Part shown: in pieces, positions 1 to 8,612 of the stretch
How the letters are laid out: each line of letters starts with the position of its first letter
Position numbering within the stretch: position 1 is the first letter of the stretch
Source: Fragilaria radians
Taxonomy: Eukaryota > Bacillariophyta > Fragilariophyceae > Fragilariales > Fragilariaceae
Direction: 5' to 3'
DNA length: 13,035 nucleotides
Assembly: GCA_900642245.1 (NCBI GenBank)
Contig: CAAAJI010000818.1
Span: forward strand, 11,194-24,228
Notes under the pieces: generated by a model
What the model was told of the DNA's origin: nothing
Databases searched by the model: none
Seen by the model: only the letters and a program-made list of their open reading frames with translations
Made by a program: the position numbers and the translations under genes

Positions 1-330
1 ATGAGCTTCTTGGCTCCATCCTTTACAATCTATGATTTGCCCAAGGTTTCCAGCCATCAATAGTGATGGTGTCGGTACCTCCTGCACGGTTCTGCCGTGG
101 GCTTTGCAAGCAGGTATATGTTACATGAGTTCATGAGTCCGAATCGCGGGGACTGTTTAATACTGGCTAATGCACTAGTATACGGTTATAGTGGTATGAC
201 ACCACAGGCGATGTCGCCATCTGCCCGATTCGGAATCATGCCCAAATTCCTAACTACTAGCCTTACAATTTTGATTGTTACTCTTCTTCTTCTTCCTTTA
301 TTATCCTTTCTTCTTATTCGTAGCGTAGTA

Positions 331-354
331 AGTATTGTATTGAGTATTGTATTG
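331..354. repeat. 12-bp perfect tandem duplication
   Basis: The unit AGTATTGTATTG occurs twice, head to tail, at 331-342 and 343-354. It follows a pyrimidine-rich stretch. Most likely replication slippage. Confidence 0.85.
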
Positions 355-521
355 ATCACAATCATTTGATTAGTAATTAGAGACATAGGCTTAGAATATA
401 TTCCTAAGCGCGCCATTTGCGTGCAAAAGTACTATATGAGGAGAGGTTTATGCATGGGCTCTAACACTTCTGTGCAACAAATGAAAGTCTATTTCTAATT
501 TAGGATACTTTAGTGATTAGG

Positions 522-537
522 ATATATATATATATAT
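522..537. repeat. (AT)n microsatellite
   Basis: An uninterrupted alternating AT run of about eight units, followed by further A-rich sequence to about 560. A simple repeat with no assigned role. Confidence 0.9.
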
Positions 538-680
538 TTATTAAAAAAAATTGAAAAAAATGGAAAAGAAAACATTTACGTGTTATATAATCAAGGAAGG
601 AGGAGGTTTATTTTAATTGTGATCAGATGTACTGTCAGATATTAGGGGAGTAGTAAGATATTTTTATATTTTATATCTTT

Positions 681-760
681 TAGTGTCACCAGTTGGAAGT
701 GAACTGGTTTGAGTACTGTCAAGTAATCGCGATGCTCTGGGTTCAAGTCCCACATTCTGA
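681..760 (+). other. tRNA-like patch with B box, possible SINE remnant
   Basis: Positions 740-750 read GGTTCAAGTCC, an exact match to the pol III B-box/T-loop consensus GGTTCRANTCC. About 45 bases upstream, CCAGTTGG (689-696) resembles the 3' half of an A box. A partial T-stem surrounds the loop (GGG/CCC), but the seven bases after it do not pair with any suitably placed 5' acceptor strand, so this is not a complete tRNA gene. A tRNA-derived SINE head or a decayed tRNA pseudogene would fit; chance is also possible. Confidence 0.3.
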
Positions 761-1018
761 AGGATATTTTTGGAACTATAACTATTATTCCGTTTTATTT
801 GTTATAGATACTCTTTGTCGCTAATTTGACAGTTGCTTTTATCAAGGATATCTAAAACTTGCTAAACAAGATCATTGGTTATCAAATCTTTGGTATTTTA
901 GAGAAGTTAAGATAAATATTAGAATATCTTTGGCACATCTTAACGGTTCAGAAAAGAGTTTGCAACGGTAATTATAGCGATCCTTTTTATCGCTAAGATA
1001 GACAATAGTAAATTAAAT

Positions 1019-1089
1019 TATAGGCTCACAATTTACACAAAATAATAATTTATAGCTTAACTTTATTTTAGAACGAATTTATCTTTCCA
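1019..1089 (+). repeat. left 71-bp inverted repeat
   Basis: Pairs with 12486-12556 in inverted orientation. The four mismatches are at repeat positions 34, 43, 57 and 62, so the outer 33 bases are identical. The inner 39 bases (1051-1089) also match 7698-7736 in direct orientation at 36 of 39. Similarity between left and right copies stops right after TTTCCA at the inner edge, as expected for a terminal inverted repeat or a self-contained short module. Confidence 0.9.
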
Positions 1090-1301
1090 TAGAGTGACTA
1101 TTTTCAGGAAGATTAGATGGCATCACATACAACTTATTAATCATTTCTGGGACATCTGGCTTTAATGATACTCGTTTGTTTCAATGATTAGCATAACTAT
1201 CATTAAGTATTTTAGTTGCTATCTAGATTATCTGTCCTCCAATTTGATTTGTTATAATTTAGATTCACACCGATCCTAGTCCCTGGGATCAACGGCCTTT
1301 C
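1090..1301 (-). other. coding-like AT-rich stretch between repeat and LINE tail
   Basis: On the minus strand a 33-codon open run (1180 to 1082) leads into the left 71-bp repeat, which supplies its TAA stop at 1079-1081. Another run in a different frame continues from the LINE tail to about 1220. Composition looks faintly protein-like (Pro, Asn and Met rich), but I recognise no family. It may be the last degraded part of the LINE or its 3' untranslated region. No poly-A or poly-T tract marks a LINE end. Confidence 0.25.
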
Positions 1302-3016
1302 ACAAAAGAAAGGATTGTGATCTTATTTTTGTCTCTATCTGACTCCATAGATTGGAATCATGTGTATTTATTTCTTCTTTCAAGGTGTTGAGATGAAGTG
1401 TTAACTAATTGATAATCTTGAGTCTATCTTCTTTTAGGTGAGATTGCACATCTTGCATTAGCCTTCCATCGGACCTTTTGCCCATGATAGTGTAGCACTC
1501 ATAGATAGTGTTTATGTTTATTGTGTTTGTGTGATCGTGTGATTGCGTTGAATATCTTGAGTTGATGTCTATGTCTTCATTGTGACGCCTTCAAGACAGG
1601 TTCCAGATTTTCCAAGCGCTCACTATAATTGCACTTAGCACATGTTTTTTTTCTTTGTTTTTATTTTTAATTTCGGACACGAAATCAAGCCATTCTTTAC
1701 TGACATAGCCACGCAGACACCTGTGCCAACCTATACTATCCTCTCTTAAATTGTTGACAGTAGAGCATCATGCTTTGAGTCTTTTATTTTTAAGGATCCG
1801 CGTACATCTTGTAGAAACAGATTTTTTCCTTCCATGTCTCTTGATTTACAAGTAACTACATGGTGAAGAGATTCAATTCCCTCATTGCAGAAGAAACAAC
1901 TGTCATCTTGGGTAATGCCTCTCTGGTATTGAACTTGTTGGGTGGGGGAGATATTGTGTATCATCTTGTGTATTCCTACTGGAATCCTTTTGAAATTAGA
2001 TAATGCTGTGAAGAAGACATCCCATAACACTTCTTCATAAAATGGACCAAATTTCCTTTTGTAATACGTTTCCATTCTTTGCGTGTTTATCTCGTGCCTT
2101 AAGGAGCCAGTAAGTCTGCCTGTAAGTATTTTACCATTGATTTCTATTGTGCTTGTTGTTGTTTCTTCAGTCAGAATGATAGGATCTGAATGGGCTAGTG
2201 CTGCCCGTTTATCCATCAGTATGTTTAGCTTGGTTTGTAAAGTGAGATTGTTGTTACTAGATATTGTATCTTGGTGACCTCGGACATGCTCAAAAACGAA
2301 TTTTCTTGTTAACAGTTTATAGCATCCCTGCAACAGATCGTAATCACTCCACATTGTGCTTGGTTTTCTAGTTTGAATTGTGCTTAATCTTGCAATTACT
2401 GACTTGTTATCACAGAAAACTTTGATCAAGGTATCTGGATTTATTTTCTTAGACTCCTGTAGGGCTGCGTAGACTCCTGATAGCTCTGCTCTGAAACTCG
2501 AGATTCCTTCTCCTCGCACTTTTGCAGTTTTTCCTGCAATCGTTTTTCCGTTTAAGTCTGCAATGATGAATGACCACGTAGGTCTTCCCTGTATCACTGA
2601 TGCATCTAATACAATAATTATTTGTTCAGGTGATGCAAGGGTAGACTGAATTGGGCGTGTAACAATCCTTTTTAAAACGCTGTGTATATAGTACCTGAAG
2701 AAGATACAAGAGCTTGTGCATTGTTTACAATCAGATTTGACTATATTTTCCCCCATGATGGGGTATTCATTTAGTTGGTTTTTGGAGTGGGTGTAGATTC
2801 TGTCCTCTGTTCTATAGTACTTGAAACTAGCACAATTTGGTCAGAGTCATTTATCCAGTCGCCAAGTTGATGTTGCAGTTTTCTGCGATTTAAAATAGTA
2901 AATTGTTGGATGACCTTCTTCCATGTTGACCAGGAAGGTGATGAGAGCAGGCTTTGGTTGCAAATGGGTGTTGATCTTTTGGAGAGTTTTCTTGCCTTCA
3001 GCCTTATCCAGGCTTC
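1302..3016 (-). pseudogene. LINE (non-LTR retrotransposon) C-terminal remnant with RNase H
   Basis: This is the 3' part of a LINE second ORF, read right to left. It starts at the junction with copia RT (about 3016), contains a short pre-RNase H stretch (3016 to about 2815, then a frameshift), an intact RNase H region (2756-1746 and slightly upstream), a CCHC-like finger, and a C-terminal tail. The tail continues past the stop at 1746 in another frame, beginning with REDSIGWHRCLRGYVS and followed by a Trp-rich segment. TGA (1591-1593) and TAG (1405-1407) interrupt the tail where related proteins usually have Trp, so TGG changes are likely. The endonuclease and reverse transcriptase that should lie upstream are absent. 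Assignment rests on domain order and motifs seen by eye. Confidence 0.75.
1746..2756 (-). CDS. LINE RNase H domain, open 336-codon frame
   Basis: This is the longest open part of the LINE remnant. RNase H degrades the RNA strand of RNA-DNA hybrids during retrotransposition. Putative catalytic acids are all present: D51 (VLDASV), E91 (FRAELSG), D116 (CDNKSV) and D182 (ILMDKRA), with the usual HVRGHQD segment at 157-163. A zinc-binding pattern follows: C287, C290, a His at 298 or 299, and C303, as in the finger after RNase H in many LINEs. The frame is open upstream of the ATG to about 2820, so 2756 is only the first in-frame ATG and probably not a native start. Loss of the stop at 1746 by a one-base shift would continue into the conserved tail. 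Protein activity is possible in principle, but no promoter was identified. Confidence 0.75.
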   Translation of the reverse strand: MGENIVKSDCKQCTSSCIFFRYYIHSVLKRIVTRPIQSTLASPEQIIIVLDASVIQGRPTWSFIIADLNGKTIAGKTAKVRGEGISSFRAELSGVYAALQESKKINPDTLIKVFCDNKSVIARLSTIQTRKPSTMWSDYDLLQGCYKLLTRKFVFEHVRGHQDTISSNNNLTLQTKLNILMDKRAALAHSDPIILTEETTTSTIEINGKILTGRLTGSLRHEINTQRMETYYKRKFGPFYEEVLWDVFFTALSNFKRIPVGIHKMIHNISPTQQVQYQRGITQDDSCFFCNEGIESLHHVVTCKSRDMEGKNLFLQDVRGSLKIKDSKHDALLSTI

Positions 3017-3886
3017 ATTGCTTGCACCATCCATACACTTTGACAATTCCCTCACAACATTAGCCAAATCTGGTCTGGAATATTTAATCAGAAACAATAA
3101 CATACCCACACCTGATCTGTACCTTGCCTGCAATTTGGGATCAATCTTTTCAACATCATCACTTGGCCTTACAATCTTAAAGTGGGGAGTTCCAGGTGTT
3201 CCATAATTACTTAAATTGTTGACTTCTTCACCAAATTTATCTTCCAAATTCTTGATTAAATGCGGTTGCATAACAAATGTTGTTCTGGTTTTATAATTCA
3301 CGAAAATTCTGCAACTCAAATAGTCCGTTAAATTGTGTTCAACCTTCAAACCAAAATCAAAAATTTTCAATTTCTCAATTATGTCATCAATATCAGAATC
3401 CGTTCCAATCAACAAACAATCATCAACATAAATTGCAATCAAAACAATACTTTGATTAGAATACTTAACCCAAAGACATGGATCAACAGAACTTGCTTTA
3501 AAACCACAATCCTTCAATGCAGACACAAGTTTATTATAAAATTCCCTTGCACTTTGAACAAGCCTGTAGATTGTTTTGTTTAAGATCAAGCATTCATTGT
3601 CCTCCATGTAAATTGTTTAATCTCCGTGCAAAAATGCGGTTTCGATGTCAACAACTTTTGCTTTCAAATTCCAGGTTACCATCATAATCAACAGAATCCG
3701 GAATGTCACATCATTTATCACTGGCGCAAACCTTACTTGGAAATCGACTCCGGGTACCTGGCTGTACCCGCACGCTACTAACCGTGCACGAAAAACGCCG
3801 TTCCGTTTGATTTTAAAGATCATTAATGTTGATTGTATTTTTGGACTTTCCCTTCCCTGACTCAACGCTTGTAGCGCTAACAGCAT
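3017..3886 (-). pseudogene. pol: Ty1/copia reverse transcriptase fragment
   Basis: Reverse transcriptase copies element RNA into DNA. The first palm block is present (VVDIETAFLHGD, about 3650-3617), then an in-frame TAA at 3617-3619, then the second part from 3607 with the catalytic YVDD at 3430-3419. Compared with the usual copia pattern, short segments around FLHGD and IYM are missing but the frame is kept. KTIYRLVQ shows Arg where Gly is usual, fitting a G-to-A change. The RT ends near the segment SKCMDGASN (about 3043-3017), well before the copia RNase H. The open frame runs on to 2771 through sequence that belongs better with the adjacent LINE. The upstream side is joined to protease sequence at about 3823, so the integrase and RT N-terminus are deleted. 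Confidence 0.85.
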
Positions 3887-4688
3887 TTAATAATGGTTTC
3901 ATCTTAATCCCAGGCACAAAACCATTCTTTGAAATCATAAACCTGTCAAACATGATAATTAAGCTTCCTTTCATCAACTTGATTCTTTCGCCATCATTGC
4001 CCAGATTGGAACCATTCTTCAAATCCTTTCCAATACTGAATACATTAACCCATAGATCTGGTACATATTTTACATCTGGGAGCGTATCGATTAATTTCTC
4101 ACCATTTTCTGCTGAATTTCACATCGTAGTTTTCCCATCTTCTTTGCAAGCATCATATTACCGTTACCAACGGTTATTTCGTCGGATATTGTTGTTTAGT
4201 CAAAAAAAATTATCATCGTTGCAGTAGTGGCAGGAAGCTTCACTGTCACCAATCCAAATGTCATTTTCAAACTCTTTAATTTTTATCATTGACAAAAGCA
4301 ACACATCTGCCGTACCAGCTACGCCATTTTCAGTACCACCAAAGTTTAAATTCCTCTTCATCAATTTGAAACAGTTTGCTTTCACGTGACCAGGCCTTTT
4401 ACAGTAACTGCAAATCACATCATTTTTCTCATTTTTACCCGGTTTTGACTTACACTGTGCGGCTTTGTGGCCAAGCTTGCCATGATTTCTGCATTTTCCT
4501 TTGAATTGAGTGGTAAACAATGCGTTTTCTCCTCCAGATTCATCGTTTTGCTTCGTAGAAATCCTCTCAAATTGTAAACTTAACTCTTCTTGAAGATCTT
4601 CAATAGACAACGGACTTTCTCTGTTTCCAATCCGCTTCTCTAGCAGCAGCATGTGTAGCTCATAATCACTTGTTAAGCTATTCAAAAC
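3820..4688 (-). pseudogene. gag: Ty1/copia gag C-terminus and protease fragment
   Basis: Read right to left, this holds the gag nucleocapsid and the aspartic protease. Two zinc knuckles are visible. The first (4493-4452) is C-x2-H-x4-H-x4-C, with His in place of the usual second Cys. The second (4412-4371) is canonical C-x2-C-x4-H-x4-C. The protease active site lies in WIGDSEASCH, with DSEA at 4247-4236 where DSGA is usual, a likely inactivating Gly-to-Glu change. Protease sequence continues beyond the stop at 4200 after a frameshift at a T-rich run. It includes a TAA, then a further shift, then a clean stretch (PDVKYVPDLWVNVFSIGKDL, about 4090-4030) to 3820. It probably belongs to the same copia copy as the RT at 3017-3886, with about the whole integrase deleted. 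Confidence 0.8.
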
Positions 4689-5460
4689 TTGTGCTGGGCT
4701 CTGCCATGGAATGTGAGGTTCTGTCCATTGTTCTGCAATGACTAGATCTCTATGGATTTGATGAACTTTCTGACTCATTTCCGATTTTGCATTATCTCTT
4801 TTGAGTGCAGATGGTATACCGTATTGCCTGATAAAATCAAGGTAGACATCTGGAAATTCAGATTCAGTCTTCATTCCTGCTACATATAACATTTTGGAAG
4901 TCATATCAAAAAAGACTTGTGCACAATGGAACCCTTCAATAGACTTGGTAGAAGAAAAATAAGTATCTGTAGCAATAACTTCATTTAACCGCTTATGCCT
5001 TAACATTTGAAACCGACTTTTAAGATGACGTCGCATAGGATAATGAACAGTAGACTTGGCTAATTGTGTAGTTTGTCTTAGCGTATGCTGTATGACATCA
5101 TGTGGCTTAAATGCAAAATGAGGTGACAATCTTTCATAATCAATTTTGCTGGGTAGTGCCTTACTAAAGTGAGGATCTGTGTCCACTAAGATGGAATTGT
5201 CAATATTAATCTTTTGGTTTGTATCTGCATGGAAGATTAGATAAGCAGGATTTCCCTTTATAACATTGATTAATGAACCTTTTGGGTCATAAAAGGACAA
5301 TTTCTGTGCACTATGCCACCGATTAGGCCTATAGAAGTAATCTAAAGTGGGATAGGTGATAGAAGTATAGGTTTTTTGTGAAGTATGATCTAGTTTAATT
5401 TGCTTATCTAATCTTGTTGCAATTACTCTGTATGTAACGAAATCATCATCAAATCTTGTT
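4689..5460 (-). pseudogene. pol: CoDi-like Ty1/copia integrase fragment
   Basis: Integrase inserts element cDNA into the genome. The sequence closely resembles the integrase core of diatom copia elements, as I remember that family: HYPMRRHLKSRFQMLRHKRL, then ATDTYF, then GIPSALKRDNAKSEMS. Catalytic Asp residues are at 4967-4965 and 4796-4794. Counting 35 positions on, the third catalytic residue should be Glu at 4691-4689, but the codon is CAA (Gln) and the integrase similarity ends exactly there. The frame is open from 5460. An upstream ATG-less start is likely because this is an internal fragment; the first in-frame start-like codon is a TTG at 5300. The open frame continues directly into copia gag sequence, making a 366-codon chimera (5300-4200). 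Confidence 0.8.
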
Positions 5461-5636
5461 CAATTTCTGTCCTTTGAGTCAACTAACATTTTTGGTGCTC
5501 AATATTAGTGATACTAAAACTATTACTTAACTTATCTTAGTTCGTTGGCTAAGCATTTTATCGCGTAAACTTATTTCATTTTCTTAAGTATTCTTTTAAG
5601 ATTAATCTACTTTGAGGTAATCAGCTCAAAGTCATA
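5461..5636 (-). other. spacer between gypsy pol stop and copia integrase
   Basis: AT-rich and without recognisable coding sequence. It follows the gypsy pol stop codon on the minus strand, where a polypurine tract and 3' LTR should begin. A minus-strand TGTTAGTTGAC at about 5492 would suit an LTR start, but no matching copy was found at the right-hand side of the gypsy element. The 3' LTR may be missing or truncated by the copia sequence. Confidence 0.4.
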
Positions 5637-6754
5637 TTAATGGTGCTTCCTTCTCTTCTTAGAAGTCCGCTTATTGCACTCTCCCCCATGATCTGGGTCA
5701 GGAGCCGCATGAAAAGGTATTATCCTTCTAATATTGTAAGTTTCCGCAACTGATTTTACTTTGAGGCGTACTGTCCCGTTATCATTGACTTGAGTAATAT
5801 CAAATGAGCCTTGATATGGGGACTCATACTTGTTCTCTGTGCCTCTGTTCAACAGTACCTTGTCTCCTACTTTGTAGACATGTTACACACGCTTTGAATT
5901 CTCTCTTTGATTATTGAGATTTATGATCTTTGCTTTCCTTGCTTGATGTATCCCCAAATTGCTATGTGTTGGATGTTGAAGATCATATCTCTACCAAACA
6001 CAAGCTGTCCTGGGGTACTTTTGAGACTGGTGTGAAAGGTTGACCTGATTGCAAAGGCAATTGCACTAAAGATTCCTTTCCAAGGATCATCTTCATCTAG
6101 ATAGTTATTTTCTAACTCAAATGTTCTGATGATGTTCCCAATAATCTGGTGAACTCTTTCTACCATTGCATTTGCTTGGGGGTTTCTAACTGTAATAGGT
6201 TTCCCTTTTATTTCATAGTCATTCTTTAGCATTGATTGGAAATCTTTGCCAATAAACTCACTACCTCTGTTGTAGGTGATTTGAGTAGGTCAAGGGTATC
6301 TTCAGAACCATTCCTGTTCAGCTATGTTAGCTACAGTGATTGATTTCTTATCATTGTACCGGTGTATTTCAAAGCAACTAGTTGCTGGGTCTATCATTGT
6401 GACACATTTGCATGTGAGATTCGTCTTTCCTTTTCTCCGGATTGTGAATGGTCCTATTAAGTCAATACACATTTTGTCCCACGGGCTAGCTTCTGCCTCT
6501 TTTGGTGGTAGCCATCCATATTTCTTAACTTTACGTTTGTTTCTTTGGCAACTTGAACATGTTTGTACATAATTTGTGATCTGGTCTCGCATCTTGGGCC
6601 AAAACAAGTGTTGAGAAATAGTTTCTTCTGTTCTATTTATTCCTGGGTGACACAGGGTAATGTGATACCAATCAATGACATGTCTTTGTAATTGTTCTGG
6701 AACTACTATTTTATCATTGTAGCATATAAGTGATCTCATTTTTTCCTCCCCCAA
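5637..6754 (-). pseudogene. pol: Ty3/gypsy integrase
   Basis: The N-terminal zinc domain is intact: H31-x4-H36 and C66-x2-C69, counting from 6754. The first catalytic Asp is in CIDLIGP (residue 98, 6463-6461). After TGA codons at 6302-6304 and 6290-6292 the same frame continues with ITYNRGSEF, where the second catalytic Asp is Asn (AAC, 6271-6269), a G-to-A type change. The Glu is kept in AMVERVHQ. The frame shifts near 5925, meets another stop before 5880, and ends with a C-terminal GPY-like domain (YQGSFDITQVNDNGTVRL) and a stop at 5637. Related elements have Trp or Arg at the stop positions. The integrase is therefore inactive as encoded. Confidence 0.88.
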
Positions 6755-7475
6755 GAAAGTCTTTTAATTGATACATACTGGTATTATTTAAAAGTTCTTT
6801 CTTCAACTGTGGATCATGCTTCTGCGCCAGTTCCAAGTGTGTATATGACAGGGGATGGAAGTCATACTTATTTGTTTGTTTTTCGTCTGTTTTATTACAT
6901 TCTACAATAGAATAGAATAAGTGTTTTGAGTCCCCAAAGGGTTCTGATAGTTGAGGTAAGCAACCTAGCGCATCAGCAACAACATTGTTGTCTCCCTTGA
7001 TATATTGCAGATCAGGAGAGTACTCTTCTATGAAAAGTCTCCATCTCATAACTCTGCCAGAGTTGCAATGTTTGTATGTTAGATTGGCATGATCTGTGTG
7101 GACTATTATTTGTTGTCCTAAAAGAATGTTTCTAAATTCTTTAAGTGTCTCTACAATAGATAGTAATTCTCTTCCTGTAGTAGTGTATCTGGTTTGCGCC
7201 AGATTTAACTTTCTGCTATAGAAGGCAACATGTTTTCCTTCTTGCAATATACAAGCGCCCAACTGGACCTTGCTTGCATCTGTGTGTATTTCAAACGTTT
7301 TCTTGAAGTTTGGATAGGTGAGCAATGCTTCTTTTGCTGTCAACTTTTTAATGTCATCAAAGACAGTATGACATTCCTTAGTCCATTCCCATTTAGTCTT
7401 AGCAGACGTAAGGGAAGAAAGAGGTGATAAAAGATGTGATGTCTGCGGCCACATATCTCTGTAATAATTCACCAT
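6714..7475 (-). pseudogene. pol: Ty3/gypsy RT connection and RNase H, open 253-codon frame
   Basis: The frame opens with the end of RT (MVNYYRDMWPQTSHLLSPLS) and runs through the RNase H domain. The acidic residues are present in EIHTDASK, TTGRELLSIVE and IVHTDHANLTYK. The domain end reads VADALGCLPQ where ADALSRLP is typical, so Arg-to-Cys is likely. After it comes a linker toward integrase, and the frame overlaps the integrase frame at 6714-6754 through a frameshift. This is the best-preserved piece of the gypsy pol. It is a fragment of a polyprotein, so its ATG is not a native start. Confidence 0.88.
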
Positions 7476-7690
7476 CCCTATAAAGCTTCTTAGATGTAGC
7501 TGTGTCTATTTTCAAAATAGCTTCTACCTTCTTCATGGAAGGTATAAACCCCCTTTCTGATGAGGTATCCTAAATACTCAAGTTCATCACAGCAGAAATG
7601 ACTTTTTGTGGCATTGACTTTCAATGCTGCACTTGCCAATCTGGTAAACACTTCTTCTAAGTGAACCATATGATTTTCAAGGCACAAAAT
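7476..7690 (-). pseudogene. pol: Ty3/gypsy RT, segment after the YxDD motif
   Basis: Starts immediately after the expected catalytic YxDD with HMVHLEEVFTRLASAALKVN and KSHFCCDELEYLGYLI, typical of the palm-thumb boundary in Ty3/gypsy RT. Two frameshifts follow: frame changes after YLIRKG to IPSMKKVEAILKIDTAT, then to HLRSFIGMVNYYRDMW, which joins the RNase H frame. The upstream catalytic core is missing and the 54-bp repeat fragment sits there instead. Confidence 0.85.
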
Positions 7691-7736
7691 ATTTATATAT
7701 AGCTTAATTTTATTTTAGAACGAATATATCATTCCA
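7683..7736 (+). repeat. third, partial copy of the 71-bp repeat inside gypsy RT
   Basis: Aligns without gaps to 1036-1089 (left repeat) with about six mismatches in 54, and in inverted orientation to the right repeat. It lacks the outer 17 bases (TATAGGCTCACAATTTA). On its right it passes directly into gypsy RT sequence at the Trp codon of GVLRTVNW; on its left it meets RT sequence just after the expected YxDD. Roughly 130 codons of RT are absent between the two flanks, by comparison with the family pattern. Confidence 0.75.
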
Positions 7737-8612
7737 GTTTACTGTCCTCAAGACTCCAAAGTCCACAAGTCTTTGGACCTCCTCTTTGAGCTGTTGTTCT
7801 TGAGAGTGTGGAACCGGATATGGTCTGGTATGGTATGGCTTCTCATTCTTATTTTAGAATTCCAAATCAACTGGATCAGTTCTCCAGTTGCCCAATGTTC
7901 CATCAAACAAGTGTTCAAATTTCTTTAGCACCATGAGTAGGCTTTCTTGTTGATTTGGACTTAACAAGTTGCATTCTGGGACAATCTTGTTTAAGTCAAC
8001 AAGACAGTATTTAGTCTCAACTATATTCTGAATCCTTTCTGCATCTGTAGTTAAAGGATCCTGAATGAGCAATAGTTCTTGTTCAAATTCTTCTGTTGAT
8101 TTATCAACAGACTGCATGGGAATAGAAGCATTGTCCCATCTAACTTCAGCTGCACTAAAGCAGATTTCTATTCCTATTTCATGCATTAAATCTCTGCCTA
8201 TAATTAGGTCATAAGTACTGGAATCATTGTCTGATTTGTCAACATATCACTTCCATGTGATTTCTCTATGTTTATGTAGTGCTGGTAAGGTGAAAGTAAT
8301 TTCACATTTCCGGTTAGTAGTAAAATTACCAGCTTTAGTAATCCACTTTGTCTTCTTATCCATAGTAGATTCAAATGTCTTTACTAAGTTGTGGTTGATA
8401 AGATTCGATGCACAACCTGAGTCTAGTAAAATTCTCATTCTTTGCCAAGCATTTGGGTCTTTTCTGCCCTTAGAAGTGGCTAAGTAACCTATTGTAATTG
8501 ATGACAATTGTTCTAATTTAGTCTTTTTACTAGGTCTAAGTAATGTTGCCTTGGAACCAAAGTATTCATCACAGATACTAGAACTATTAGTGTCAAAACT
8601 GTCTTGACCTTA
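7737..8612 (-). pseudogene. pol: Ty3/gypsy protease and RT N-terminal part
   Basis: One reading frame runs from about 8612 to 7737 with two stops (TGA 8247-8249, TAA 7854-7856). The aspartic protease active site is ILLDSGCASNLI, with DSG at residues 29-31 from 8507; the frame later has YDLIIGRDLMHEIGIE, the second conserved protease block. After a linker (LSPNQQESLLMVLKKFEHLF) the RT start is recognised in KPYHTRPYPVPHSQEQQLKE and RLVDFGVLRTVNW. The upper end overlaps the gag frame by about 100 bases in the -1 frame. This could be a native gag-pol frameshift or just decay; I see no obvious slippery heptamer. Confidence 0.85.

Larger units (their letters stand above)
1..1018. other. left flank, no recognisable gene
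   Basis: I find no protein family in any frame here. The two longest open frames (97-369 plus, 186-416 minus) overlap on opposite strands and are low complexity. Visible structure: a short hairpin at 85-99 (CACGG/CCGTG arms), another at 191-205 (GTGGT/ACCAC), a pyrimidine-rich run around 281-320, a perfect 12-bp tandem duplication at 331-354, and an AT dinucleotide run at 522-537. The mix could fit a decayed LTR, but no terminal pair or target duplication was found. A tRNA-like patch at 681-760 is listed separately. Confidence 0.5.

Noticed and set aside
97..416. Overlapping open frames on both strands with a hydrophobic plus-strand C-terminus
   Set aside because: The hydrophobic run comes from a pyrimidine-rich repeat and a tandem 12-mer. 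No family, no supporting start context, and the two frames exclude each other.
680..760. Complete tRNA gene
   Set aside because: The T-loop is good but there is no acceptor stem or clear anticodon arm, so only a tRNA-like patch is reported.
2083..4227. Several plus-strand open frames (for example 2910-3206 and 3826-4227)
   Set aside because: They are shadows of the minus-strand LINE and copia coding sequence, which carry recognisable motifs.
5461..5500. 3' LTR of the gypsy element starting TGTTAGTTGAC on the minus strand
   Set aside because: A 10-base match near 12290 is in the opposite orientation and not extended; no LTR pair could be shown.
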